A DNA stretch of 64,000 bases from Rhodopirellula baltica (lineage in GTDB: Bacteria > Planctomycetota > Planctomycetia > Pirellulales > Pirellulaceae). This document shows positions 10,224-19,398 of this stretch, one piece after another. Every line of letters begins with the position of its first letter. Position 1 is the stretch's first letter. Where the stretch lies: the NCBI GenBank assembly GCA_002901265.1, contig PPHI01000003.1, forward strand, positions 124,001 through 188,000, given 5' to 3'. Below the pieces are notes generated by a model that made no database searches, was not told where the DNA came from, and saw only the letters and a list, made by a program, of their open reading frames with translations. A program made the position numbers and the translations under genes.

Positions 10224-11342
10224 TTATCGATCGCGTGACATCGGCATGATCACGTAGCGATAACCATCTTCGGTGCTCAGCAATGCTGGCGATGCGCCAG
10301 ATTCGATCTCGATTTGGAACGGCTGTTCGCGGTCGAGAACCTTGCAAAAGTCTGCCAGATAACGGTGATCCAAAGTCAACGTGATCGGTTCCCCATCGTA
10401 GGCCACGGGCAATTCGATCTGTGATTGACCGATGTCTTTCGTGCTGGCTTCTAGCTTTAGAGTCCCATCACCGAACGTAAAGTCAATTCCGCGACTTTCT
10501 TGATCGGTCACAATCGACGCTTGGCGAAGGGCGGCAAACACCGGTCCGACGGTCATGTCCAGCTGCACCGCGTTTTCACGCTGTGGCAAGACCTGACGCC
10601 AGGTTGGGTACCGTCCTTCGACGAGTCGTGAGTAAATCACCGCGTTCTTGGTTCGCAACAATAGGTCGCTTGCACGAGCGGCGATGTCAATCGATTCATC
10701 GTTGGGGTCAACCGCCCGCTCCATCAGCTGAATCGCCCGTGTCGGAACGATTGTGTTGTTACCAACCGTTTCGTGACCACCGACCGATTCGCCCTCGCCT
10801 TCCATGCAGGCTAGGCGGCGACCGTCAGTGCCGACAGCTGTCACGGTCCCTTCGGAAAGTTCCAAGAGCACCCCACCAAGGGCAAACCGGGTGTTGTCAG
10901 TATCCGTCGCGAATACAGTCCGGCGAACCATCGTGCGGAACAGTCGGGCGGACAGCACGTGGTATTTTTCCTCTTCGAAGGACACCACTGGCGGGAATTC
11001 ATCGGGGTTGCCAGCGGGCAGATTGAATTTGCTGCGATCGCCTTTCAGCAGGATTCCGGTGTCGTCCGTCTCCAGCGTGATCGTCTCGTCGGTGCTCTCT
11101 CGCAAGATGGCCATGGTTCGCTGAACCGGCAACAGTGCGGTGCCTTCGGTTTCGATATCGATCCCGTCTTCGACTTCCAAGCGGATGCCGACTTCCATGT
11201 CCGTAGCGGTCAAAATCAGCTTTCCACCCGAAGCTGTGAACTTCACGTTGGTCAAGATTTCCTTGGGCGATCGTGACGGCGCAATGCTGGCGGCCAAGGA
11301 GAAGGCATTGGTCAGAGGTTCACGAGCACACGAGATTTTCAT
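10224..11342 (-). CDS. dnaN: DNA polymerase III beta subunit (sliding clamp)
   Basis: The sliding clamp that tethers polymerase III to DNA. I set the start at ATG 11340-11342, giving [25 protein letters not shown], the usual beta-clamp beginning, and 372 residues in three repeated clamp domains. The frame runs on upstream to 11432 but that extension is not clamp-like. The C-terminus ends in the usual hydrophobic-cleft strand ([12 protein letters not shown]). It is downstream of dnaA on the same strand, but separated by 1.2 kb of non-coding DNA, instead of the close dnaA-dnaN spacing seen in many bacteria. Confidence 0.96.
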   Translation of the reverse strand: MKISCAREPLTNAFSLAASIAPSRSPKEILTNVKFTASGGKLILTATDMEVGIRLEVEDGIDIETEGTALLPVQRTMAILRESTDETITLETDDTGILLKGDRSKFNLPAGNPDEFPPVVSFEEEKYHVLSARLFRTMVRRTVFATDTDNTRFALGGVLLELSEGTVTAVGTDGRRLACMEGEGESVGGHETVGNNTIVPTRAIQLMERAVDPNDESIDIAARASDLLLRTKNAVIYSRLVEGRYPTWRQVLPQRENAVQLDMTVGPVFAALRQASIVTDQESRGIDFTFGDGTLKLEASTKDIGQSQIELPVAYDGEPITLTLDHRYLADFCKVLDREQPFQIEIESGASPALLSTEDGYRYVIMPMSRDR

Positions 11343-11462
11343 GTTGCGTAGCAAAAGCAAAGGAATGGAGTTTCGACTGCCTTCATGTTGTAACGCATCG
11401 AGCCGGTAGCGATAGCGTGGATGGTCATCCACTTCGCTCGGTCAGCTGGTGCGAGGCGTTGG

Positions 11463-11770
11463 ACTTTTATTGTTGTCTTAAATTTTTATTTATCGTCGTC
11501 GTAAGAATACGTCCGCCGAAGTTGTCAGTAACGCCCGACTTGGATTCAAAACCAAAGGCTAGCAAAAGAGTTACGCCAATAAACCGAGCGTGGAAAACCT
11601 GTCGGTGACGCGTCGAGGGACAGTGCGAAAGTCACTCAAAGGCTGACAGTGGCTAACACTCCGGTAGTCAGCGGATTTACCGTGAACAGGAGGATCAACG
11701 ATAGGCTGACAGTTGATGCACAAGTTTTCCACAGCGAAAAAACGCTGGAAAAGCCGAGTGATCAATCTAG
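11463..11770. other. oriC: Candidate chromosomal replication origin (oriC)
   Basis: In the dnaA-dnaN interval, an AT-rich patch at about 11463-11493 (with taaatttttatttat) stands out from GC-richer surroundings and could be the unwinding element. DnaA-box-like 9-mers follow: TTTTCCACG on the minus strand at 11589-11597 and TTTTCCACA on the plus strand at 11725-11733, with a weaker CTGGAAAAG at about 11755. The position next to dnaA and dnaN is the classic origin site. I infer function; boxes were read by eye and there is no GC-skew calculation. Confidence 0.5.
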
Positions 11771-11810
11771 TGGTGATAGCAAATAAGCTGTTTGGAAGAG
11801 TTGATAGGAG

Positions 11811-12427
11811 TGGCAGTGTCTGTCCCCGTCACGGCAGGGTTTGCCCCTGTTGGTACGGCTAGCTGCGAATCGTAGCGGTAGCCAGACACGGTCCTGTGAC
11901 GTTCCGTCGGCAGTCCCGACAGAACAGCATCAGCATTCTTTAACCAATATTGCTAGCAAACTTCGATTCAGTCCAATCGTCGGGAGTGTAGCGATTTTCG
12001 CCGGCAGGCAGCGGGGGCATAGCGGGTGATTTTGCTGTGTATCCGAATCTTCGACGGGGACAGACCCTGCCAAAGACTCGGGCGGCCAGAGCGTGACGGG
12101 GCCAGACCCCGTCAGCCAATCGGCACGTGTTAGCTAGCGAGAACAGGGTGCGGGGACAGACCCCGCGACACCCACGAAGCCGTGACAGGCTCTGTCCCCG
12201 TCACGCAATAGGACCTGTTTGCTTGGATGCGAGAAACGTTGCGGGGCCAGACCCCGTCACGGTGTAGAGGACGCAACAGACAACGTTTCCCGGCGGTCGA
12301 TGGATGATTCGGGGCGGTGAGAACTGGGCGGTGAGAAAACGCTCAGCAGAGGGCAGAAACGGTGACGGTGTCTGTCCCCGTCAGCCTGAATTGGCGTGGG
12401 GATTTCTGACGGGGACAGAGCCTGTCA
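11811..12427. repeat. Cluster of eight REP-like 21-bp palindromes
   Basis: Eight copies of a near-palindrome with core GACGGGGMCAGASCCYGTC lie at about 11811-11831, 12052-12072, 12094-12114, 12148-12168, 12183-12203, 12239-12259, 12363-12383 and 12407-12427. Both orientations occur: first, fifth and seventh copies read CTGTCCCCGTC on the plus strand, the others the complement. Copies 4/5 and 7/8 form close head-to-head pairs 14 and 23 bp apart, resembling BIME-type REP arrays. No REP-associated transposase is in the window. The rest of the interval shows no gene. Confidence 0.85.
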
Positions 12428-12545
12428 ATTAGTTGATGGGCTCTGATACCAGCTCATTCGTGTACCGATGTTGGTACGACTGGGGCAGTCAGACCGAAGG
12501 CAACGGGCGTGTTGTGCAAGTAATGCTGGCGCGGTAGAGGTGCTG

Positions 12546-13709
12546 CTAGGCAGCCAGCTTTTCTTTCGCTTCGTGCATGATGCGGCTGAGATCCGCATCA
12601 GACTCCAACAGCGATTCCGTTTTGCGGATCGCGTGAAGGACCGTCGAGTGGTCGCGTCCGCCGAAGTAATCGCCGATCTTGTCCAAACTGCATGGCGTCA
12701 TCCGGCGAGCCAGAAGCATTGCTAGCGAACGAGCACGGACGACCGATTGCTTGCGGGAACCGCTTCGCAAATCTCGGGTGCGATGGCCCCAAATTTTAGC
12801 GACCGTTCGCGTGATCTTGCCCAGATCGATGTCGTTTAACTCGCCAGCCGCATTGATCGCAGACTGAACGGCTGCGATATCCACACCGCACTGTGTCATA
12901 CGGCAATGCAGATCGATTTGCTTGATCGCCCCATCTAAGCTGCGTACGGAGACCTCCGTTCGCAGGCCCGCCTCGAGCAAGGCCAAGTGTTCGTCGCTGA
13001 TTTCGACGCCCCGCACCAGCGACAACTCTCGCAACAAAGCCAAACGACTTTCGGCCTGTGGATAGGCGAGCGGAATCGTCAGCCCAATCACCGCTCGAGA
13101 TGCAAGCTGTGGCCGAATCGCCCGCGTTTCAGTTGGCAGACGACGACTGGTCAGAATCGTCGGTGCACCGCGTTGGATCCGTTGGTCGATCCGACTGGTC
13201 AGCTCGTCTTGGGCTGCGGTTTTGCCCGCGATCAAATGCAGATCTTCGATCACCAACACAGCCGCTTTATCAATCGAGCGTCGCAAGTGTGGAATGTCGT
13301 CCGCCGCAACGGCGTCCGCATATTCCCGCGCGAAATCAAGCGCTGACAGATACCTGACCGCTGATGGGTCATCAGCCAGCGACGCTTCTGCCGAACAGCG
13401 AGCGGCCAAATGCAATGCGATCGTGGTTTTTCCAGAACCTTCTGGCCCAATCAACAGCAATGGTCCCGTCGACCACATCGACGTGTCGGATTGGCAAACG
13501 AAAGCGACCAACCGGTTTTCATCACCAGCAACAAAGACTGGCAACGAAGCATTGCGACCATCAAACGACAGCTTGGTTTCCCGCGGACGCTGCTTCAGCA
13601 ACGGTCGTTCAACCGGGAAAGTGTCGATCGGTAGTTTGACGGGCGAATTCACAACGCGGGTTACGTTCGAACCGGAAGGTTTAATGCTGGAAAGCGGTAG
13701 AACTGACAA
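12546..13709 (-). CDS. dnaA: Short, divergent replication initiator DnaA
   Basis: 387 residues with an AAA+ core and the DnaA DNA-binding domain. Walker A GPEGSGKTT is at 88-96, Walker B VLVIEDLHLI at 151-160, a sensor-1-like LTSRRLP and an arginine-finger segment LASRAVIGL follow, and the DnaA-box recognition helix GGRDHSTVLHA is at 350-360. About 50 poorly conserved residues precede the core, so the usual domain I (DnaB/DiaA contact, self-assembly) appears missing. The core is also unusual for DnaA, for example IEDLHLI where IDDIQFI is common. A DnaA-box-like 9-mer lies 58 bp upstream. Confidence 0.88.
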   Translation of the reverse strand: MSVLPLSSIKPSGSNVTRVVNSPVKLPIDTFPVERPLLKQRPRETKLSFDGRNASLPVFVAGDENRLVAFVCQSDTSMWSTGPLLLIGPEGSGKTTIALHLAARCSAEASLADDPSAVRYLSALDFAREYADAVAADDIPHLRRSIDKAAVLVIEDLHLIAGKTAAQDELTSRIDQRIQRGAPTILTSRRLPTETRAIRPQLASRAVIGLTIPLAYPQAESRLALLRELSLVRGVEISDEHLALLEAGLRTEVSVRSLDGAIKQIDLHCRMTQCGVDIAAVQSAINAAGELNDIDLGKITRTVAKIWGHRTRDLRSGSRKQSVVRARSLAMLLARRMTPCSLDKIGDYFGGRDHSTVLHAIRKTESLLESDADLSRIMHEAKEKLAA

Positions 13710-13766
13710 ACCTCGCCAATCCAGCGGACGCCCTATTCTAGCTTCTCCCTTTGCTTTTCAAGTGAC

Positions 13767-13775
13767 TTTTCCACG
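13767..13775 (+). promoter_or_regulatory. DnaA-box-like site upstream of dnaA
   Basis: TTTTCCACG in the 83-bp gap between the cysteine desulfurase stop and the dnaA start. It matches the sites in the dnaN-dnaA interval. Autoregulation of dnaA through such a box is common in bacteria; here it is an inference from position and sequence. Confidence 0.4.
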
Positions 13776-13792
13776 TAGTTTTCAACAATCTC

Positions 13793-14932
13793 TTAGGATC
13801 TTAACTTGTTGTAAATACGGCAGATACGTCCCGCAGCTTCGTCAATTTCTGTCGCAGTGGAAAACCGGCTGACACTGAACCGAATTGCACTGCCAATAGC
13901 CCACTCGGGGCATCCCATCGCTGTCAAAACATGGCTCGGAGGGCTACTGCCACTGCTGCAGGCAGACCCGCTGCTGCAAGCTATCTGGGCCATGTCCAAT
14001 GCCATCAAAATCGACTGCCTATCCACCCCCTCAAGCGAAACGCAACTTGTGTTCGGCAAACGGCTTACGTTCCTTCCGTGGATGAGAAGACCAGGAATGC
14101 CTGAAAGCAGGGCATCTTCGAAATGATCACGAAGGCTGACGATTCGCTGACAGTTTTCTGACAGGTTATCCACGGCAAGTTCAATTGCTTTAGCCATCCC
14201 CACAACCAAGGGGACCGGCTCTGTCCCCGGTCGGCTGAGCAGTTGTTGTTCACCACCGAAAAGTGCTGGACGTAATTTCAGGCCCGGCGTCAAAAGCAGT
14301 CCACCGATGCCTTGGGGGCCATGAAATTTGTGGGGGGTAAAAGTCACCGCGTCGGCGGACATGTTGGCGATGGACACCTCCATTTTGCCGATCGATTGTG
14401 TTGCGTCGACATGAAAGGTAGCCCCGTTCCGCCGACATCGTTCCGCGATCGCTGCGGTGGGCTGGACAATTCCGGTTTCGTTATTGGCCGTCATGACCGA
14501 GACGAGTGGCTTATCGAACTGACCAAGGCATTGATCGAGCGATTCGAGGTCAACGGTTCCGTCAGGCTTCACAGCGATATAGCCGACTTGGCGACCTCGC
14601 TTGCGTTGGGTTTCGGCGAATTGCAACACGCTTGCATGCTCGATCGAGCTAACGACCAGCGGCGTCTCAGGTTCGGCAAGACCGGCGAGCGCCAGATTGT
14701 TGGATTCAGTCCCGCCGCTTGTCAGGATCAAACGAGGGCCGCCCGGTTGGGAGAGGTCGGCGCCAAGCGAACGGCCGATTCGAATGATCGCATCATCAAG
14801 AGCATCAGCGGCGGACCGACCGAGGGCATGCAGGCTGGAGGCGTTTCGCGGACCACGGCGCATTTCTTCGGCGATGACGTCGATCACGGCGGGGTCCATC
14901 GCTGTGGTCGCGTTGTTGTCCAGGTAAATCAT
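13793..14932 (-). CDS. Cysteine desulfurase (NifS/IscS family)
   Basis: A PLP enzyme of 379 residues that mobilises sulfur from cysteine for Fe-S clusters and thio-cofactors. It has the N-terminal MIYLDNNATT, TSGGTESNN, SSIEHASV, the PLP lysine K202 in TPHKFHGP, the conserved RPGTEPVP (usually RSGTENVP), and the catalytic cysteine C325 in a SGSACSSGS loop. The short catalytic loop can be group I or II, so I give no symbol. It reads toward dnaA and starts 7 bp after the stop of the next upstream gene, so the two are probably co-transcribed. Confidence 0.95.
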   Translation of the reverse strand: MIYLDNNATTAMDPAVIDVIAEEMRRGPRNASSLHALGRSAADALDDAIIRIGRSLGADLSQPGGPRLILTSGGTESNNLALAGLAEPETPLVVSSIEHASVLQFAETQRKRGRQVGYIAVKPDGTVDLESLDQCLGQFDKPLVSVMTANNETGIVQPTAAIAERCRRNGATFHVDATQSIGKMEVSIANMSADAVTFTPHKFHGPQGIGGLLLTPGLKLRPALFGGEQQLLSRPGTEPVPLVVGMAKAIELAVDNLSENCQRIVSLRDHFEDALLSGIPGLLIHGRNVSRLPNTSCVSLEGVDRQSILMALDMAQIACSSGSACSSGSSPPSHVLTAMGCPEWAIGSAIRFSVSRFSTATEIDEAAGRICRIYNKLRS

Positions 14933-14939
14933 CGGGCGG

Positions 14940-15671
14940 TCATTCGGGCCGAGTCAGCTTCATCGATTGCAGGGTTTCAGCGTCGGGGTAATCCGCGAGA
15001 GCATCTTGTAGGACTTCGTCTGCAAGACGATCTCGATTTGCCAGACGTAAGTCTTTGACCAAGTCGGCATTTTGCTGCACCATGAATTCATCGACAGCCA
15101 GGGTCAGACTGGGCGCGTCATCATCCCCCGGCAGCGTTCTGGCCAGTTCCAACAATGGTGGGACCAATACGTACAACTCGCGGGTGGCAAGTTTCTGGAT
15201 TTGTGGCCACAGCACGGCGGCACGTTGTGGATGTGATTTGTTCCAATCCACCCAGAAAGCCACGCCGCCGCGATCAAAAACGGATAGCGATTGGATCAAA
15301 AGCGATGCGATGGCGGGCGTCATCGTCGGTCCTCGCCGGATCCAAACGAGATGCCATTGCTTGGGTTTCTGTCCACGAGGGAACGAAATCAATGAATCGG
15401 CGAGCAGTTGCTTGCTGACAGGATCTTGAACCACCGAGCGACGGATCGGTGAGATTTGGACATGCAACAAAGGGATTTCGTAAAACGAAAACTCGCGAGT
15501 TTGAAAATGGCTGGGTGCGAATTCGACACCGGTGACGTTCCCTTTGAATAGAACGACCCCGCCCACCAACACCACCGCAAAGATGCTCGCGATGACGACC
15601 ATCTTTTTGCGAGAGTTGCGAAATCGGGGATTCGTTCGCGAGCGTGAAAGGTTGGAATCCGTCGTAGACAC
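14940..15671 (-). CDS. Membrane-anchored protein of unknown function
   Basis: 243 residues with a basic N-terminus, one transmembrane helix at about 24-43 (MVVIASIFAVVLVGGVVLF) and a mixed alpha-beta exterior domain containing HLVWIRRGPTMTPAIASLL and a helical C-terminus. I do not recognise a family. It lies 7 bp upstream of the cysteine desulfurase gene on the same strand and probably shares its transcript. Topology would put most of the protein in the periplasm. Confidence 0.7.
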   Translation of the reverse strand: MSTTDSNLSRSRTNPRFRNSRKKMVVIASIFAVVLVGGVVLFKGNVTGVEFAPSHFQTREFSFYEIPLLHVQISPIRRSVVQDPVSKQLLADSLISFPRGQKPKQWHLVWIRRGPTMTPAIASLLIQSLSVFDRGGVAFWVDWNKSHPQRAAVLWPQIQKLATRELYVLVPPLLELARTLPGDDDAPSLTLAVDEFMVQQNADLVKDLRLANRDRLADEVLQDALADYPDAETLQSMKLTRPE

Positions 15672-15809
15672 GTTGTGTGATAAAAAAGCGAATGGGGACC
15701 GAAGGTTGTGGCTCTCGCTGAAGGACGATCAAGCCCTCAGTCGCTACGATAACACGGACCGGGACAACAGTTTAAGATAAAAACTAGCCGATGGATTTTC
15801 GACGAGGTC

Positions 15810-16577
15810 ATGCAGTTCCAGCCTTACCGAAGTGCGTTTCAGCATCCCCTCTCGTCACCATCGTGGGGTGAGCGAGCTTGGCACCGTCTGTCTGAGCCCC
15901 ATTGTCGGCGGCCCTACAGTGTCGCCCAGCCCTCAAGTCTGGCCGAAGAATCTGCATCACAGGGTGAAGAACCGTCGGGGGCGGCTGCCAAGATCGATGA
16001 GGACCCGATCCAACGTCGGATGCGAGTCGAAGCGGTGTTGTTGCTTGCCAAGAACCCGTTGACCACGCGAAAACTGGCCCAAATGGCTCACTTGGCGGAT
16101 GGAACCGAGGCCCGTACACTGGTCCGCCAATTGAACCAACTTTACGACGATTTGGGCCGAGCGATTCGAATCGAGCAGGTAGCTGGCGGATACCGGATGC
16201 TTTCCAGAGCAGCCTATGCGCCCTGGCTTGGCCGACTTGAACATTTACCTTCAGCAATTCGGTTATCATCGCCGATGATGGAGACGCTGGCAGTTGTTGC
16301 CTACCGTGGTCCGGTTTCACGCGCTGATGTGGAAGCGATTCGCGGGGTAGCGTGCGGCGAGTTGTTGCGACAACTGATGGAACGCGATTTAATTCGAATT
16401 TCTGGACGGAGCGAAGAGCTCGGCCGACCGTATCTATACGATACTACGAAACATTTTTTGGAAGTCTTTGGGCTTCCGTCCACCGACGCATTACCACCGA
16501 TCGACTGGGATCCCTTACAAGATGATGCTGTCGAACCGGAACCCGAATCATCGTCTTCAAATTTCGACCTCAAGTAA
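15810..16577 (+). CDS. scpB: Segregation and condensation protein B
   Basis: ScpB pairs with ScpA and SMC in chromosome condensation. The two winged-helix domains are visible: RRMRVEAVLLLAKNPLTTRKLAQMA at the start of the first, and the hallmark MMETLAVVAYRGPVSRADVEAIRGV with GRSEELGRPYLYDTTKHFLEVFGL in the second. The annotated ATG at 15810 adds about 70 residues of low-complexity leader before the domain; an internal start near 16020 would remove them, so the start is uncertain. scpA is not in the window. A hyperacidic gene follows 25 bp downstream. Confidence 0.9.
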   Translation: MQFQPYRSAFQHPLSSPSWGERAWHRLSEPHCRRPYSVAQPSSLAEESASQGEEPSGAAAKIDEDPIQRRMRVEAVLLLAKNPLTTRKLAQMAHLADGTEARTLVRQLNQLYDDLGRAIRIEQVAGGYRMLSRAAYAPWLGRLEHLPSAIRLSSPMMETLAVVAYRGPVSRADVEAIRGVACGELLRQLMERDLIRISGRSEELGRPYLYDTTKHFLEVFGLPSTDALPPIDWDPLQDDAVEPEPESSSSNFDLK

Positions 16578-16590
16578 TATCGACATCAAG

Positions 16591-16596
16591 AAGGAG
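16591..16596 (+). promoter_or_regulatory. Shine-Dalgarno site for the hyperacidic gene
   Basis: AAGGAG sits 6 nt before the GTG at 16603. Strong Shine-Dalgarno sites are rare in this window, and this one decides the start: an in-frame start at 16468, inside scpB, has no such support. Confidence 0.7.
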
Positions 16597-16602
16597 TCAG
16601 TC

Positions 16603-17025
<423 letters not shown>

Positions 17026-17041
17026 TCACCAAGCTTGGTGA
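17026..17041. terminator. Palindrome between convergent genes, possible terminator
   Basis: A perfect 16-bp palindrome TCACCAAGCTTGGTGA directly follows the stop of the hyperacidic gene and precedes the convergent hemA stop by 27 bp. It could fold into a stem, but there is no T-tract, so termination is only suggested by position. Confidence 0.35.
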
Positions 17042-17068
17042 GTGCCCAACCCATCACCCGTGTTCTGA

Positions 17069-18343
17069 TCAGTCCAGTCGGAACAGTTCTCGAAGGGCTT
17101 TGACGAGCCCTTTTTGATGGCCTTCAGCGGCGTCTTCTTTCAACGACGCCAGTGGCGGATGCAAGAGTTTGTTGATAATCCGATCCAAACTCTTCTCGAT
17201 CTCGCTCCGCAACGCCGGCTCACCGCCGAGCAGTTCTAACTTCGGAAGCAAACGTTCGAGTTCGTCTTTTTTGATCTGCTGAGCCTGTTCGCGCAGCCTT
17301 TTGATCACCGGGCCGGTCGCACGATGATTCAGATCAGTCAGCAAACGTTTGGTCTCTTCCGTGATGATTCGCTGTGCCTTGGGCCATTCTTTTTCCCGCT
17401 CATGGCGGTTCCGTTGGCAGGCGGCTTGTAAATCATCGATCTGATACAGGTACAGATTGCGAAACTCGTCGAGCGCCGCGTCGAAGTCACGTGGGACTGC
17501 CAAGTCGAGCGCCAACAGCACTCGGTCTTTTCGACGTGACCGAATCGATTCGAATTGTTGAGCGGTCAGAATCGGCGTCGTCGCGGAGGTGGTCCCCACG
17601 ATCACATCCGCTTGGACAACTTGATCGAGGAACGTTTCCCAGGGAGCATGTTGAACGCCGAAGGCTTCGGCCAAGTTTTTCGCTCGATCCAAACTGCGAT
17701 TCAGAATCACGACGTTATTGGCGCCGGCCTGGATCAAGTAACGCAGTGTTTCTTCGCCCATCTCCCCCGCACCACAGATCAGCACACGTTTGCCGACCAG
17801 GCTGTCGAACACTTCGGGGATGACTTCACCGACAGCCACACTGGGCACACTGACCCGGCGGCGATGGATATCAGTTTCGGTGTGTACGCGTTTGGCGGCG
17901 TGGTTGGCCGCTTGGAACACCGCGTGGGTTAGCGGGCCCGCCGATCCGAGTTGGCATGCGAGTTCGTACGCTTGTTTGACTTGCGACAGAATCTGTGATT
18001 CGCCAATCACCATGCTGTCGAGACTCGACGCAACTGTGAACAGGTGCTCGATCGCATCGTGACCGCTGCGATAGATCATCTGTTCAACGACGTCATCGGC
18101 GGGCAAAGAATGCTGTTCGGCAAGGAACGAGACGACCGCATCGCGGTCAGGTGAACCTTGGTCGTCGGCGGTCGTGTACAGCTCGGTGCGATTACAGGTG
18201 CTGATCAACACCAATTCGCCGTCAGGGAACCGGCGACGAAATTCGTTTAGCGCCGTTCCAATTTGGTCATTCGTAAATGCCACACGCTCGCGAAAATCGA
18301 CGGCCGAATCGTGGTGGCTGCATCCAATCATCTGCAGCTGCAT
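17069..18343 (-). CDS. hemA: Glutamyl-tRNA reductase
   Basis: Reduces glutamyl-tRNA(Glu) to glutamate-1-semialdehyde, the first step of C5 tetrapyrrole synthesis. 424 residues; the nucleophile is C50 in LISTCNRTELY, GESQILSQVKQAY follows, and the NADPH domain has VLICGAGEMGEETLRYL with VILNRS. The C-terminal dimerisation helix region is present. Its start overlaps the stop of the upstream CcsA/HemX-like gene by one base (TGATG), so translation is coupled. Confidence 0.97.
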   Translation of the reverse strand: MQLQMIGCSHHDSAVDFRERVAFTNDQIGTALNEFRRRFPDGELVLISTCNRTELYTTADDQGSPDRDAVVSFLAEQHSLPADDVVEQMIYRSGHDAIEHLFTVASSLDSMVIGESQILSQVKQAYELACQLGSAGPLTHAVFQAANHAAKRVHTETDIHRRRVSVPSVAVGEVIPEVFDSLVGKRVLICGAGEMGEETLRYLIQAGANNVVILNRSLDRAKNLAEAFGVQHAPWETFLDQVVQADVIVGTTSATTPILTAQQFESIRSRRKDRVLLALDLAVPRDFDAALDEFRNLYLYQIDDLQAACQRNRHEREKEWPKAQRIITEETKRLLTDLNHRATGPVIKRLREQAQQIKKDELERLLPKLELLGGEPALRSEIEKSLDRIINKLLHPPLASLKEDAAEGHQKGLVKALRELFRLD

Positions 18344-19179
18344 CAGCTCACCCCGTGCGAACTAAAGATGACGCCGAAGAGCGCTAACATCAAAAAACCG
18401 AGGCTGGCCAGCGTCATGTAAAACGCTTTCCGGCCGCGACTGGCCGGTCGATAGAAAAACTCTGTCGCGGTCGCCACGCACAACCAACCGAACAATACCA
18501 AGCTGAGCAGGATCCCGCTGTCTGTCCAAACCAACCGGTTATTTTGGTTCAGATTCATAATCATTCCGGCGACCACACCGATCGCGACCGCTACGGTGCT
18601 GACGATTAACAGTTGGCGGTTAGCGCGGTCCAGCGTCTCCAGCGTCGGCAAACGAAACCTTGGAGAACCAGCACGCTTTTGTTTCAGCCGTTTGGATTGC
18701 ACCAGGTACATCACGCCGGACAAAAAACCGATCAGCACGGCGCCAGTTCCGACCATCATCGCCAATCCATGGACCGAACCCCAAACATCGGTAGCATGAT
18801 CACGCGAAAACGGTTCCCAACCACCGACGAAAACCCCCAGACCAATTGTCGCCAAGATCAACGGCAAAAAGAAAAAGCTGATGATCGTGTCACTGCGGCG
18901 GACGTAGGCGACGGTGAAGAATATCGCCAGCCCCAGAGCGAGCACCAGCGACCACTCTGCCCAACTGGAAAGCAGCCCGAGTTTCTCATCGACTTGGACG
19001 TCGATCACACGCAAAAACAGAAAACTGACCTGCGTGAACAGGCCTAGCCCCATCATCAACAGCACCGCAGCCGATCGCGCATGAAATGTCACCACCAGTC
19101 GCGACAGTTCAATCACAAGCGCGAGTAGATAACTGGTGAAAAAGCAGGCGACGGATATCTGGTGCAGGATTGCGAACAC
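18343..19179 (-). CDS. CcsA/HemX-like cytochrome c assembly membrane protein
   Basis: 278 residues with about eight hydrophobic segments. A WGSVHGLAMMVGTGAVLIGFLSG segment with a histidine resembles the CcsA/CcmC/HemX haem-handling family, and SWAEW occurs near the first third. Upstream and translationally coupled to hemA, as hemX is in many Gram-positive and planctomycete genomes, where HemX tunes HemA levels or helps cytochrome c maturation. The exact role, haem exporter subunit or HemA modulator, cannot be decided from sequence. Confidence 0.8.
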   Translation of the reverse strand: MFAILHQISVACFFTSYLLALVIELSRLVVTFHARSAAVLLMMGLGLFTQVSFLFLRVIDVQVDEKLGLLSSWAEWSLVLALGLAIFFTVAYVRRSDTIISFFFLPLILATIGLGVFVGGWEPFSRDHATDVWGSVHGLAMMVGTGAVLIGFLSGVMYLVQSKRLKQKRAGSPRFRLPTLETLDRANRQLLIVSTVAVAIGVVAGMIMNLNQNNRLVWTDSGILLSLVLFGWLCVATATEFFYRPASRGRKAFYMTLASLGFLMLALFGVIFSSHGVS

Positions 19180-19398
19180 GAAAGCGGTTCGAAGGTGGGC
19201 GAGGGGTATGAGGGGGGAGGCGGAAAACTATACAACCTCGTTAAATGTCAAACGACGTGGCAGTTTCCACGAAAGGAAAGTTTTGTCGCAGAAAAACGCG
19301 GTGACGCGGAACCCCAATCAGGGTCTTCCCCATCGTACACGTGTTTTCAGCAATGGCCATAGGCGACACGATACCGCCGGTGACTGGCCACGGCCGAT

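Noticed and set aside
14213-14232. Sequence GACCGGCTCTGTCCCCGGTC like the REP palindrome, inside the cysteine desulfurase gene
   Set aside because: It encodes the conserved RPGTEPVP motif of the family, so the match is more simply explained by coding constraint. I left it out of the array.
16468-16602. In-frame upstream extension of the hyperacidic gene into scpB
   Set aside because: It overlaps the scpB coding region in another frame and has no ribosome site, while the GTG at 16603 has AAGGAG.
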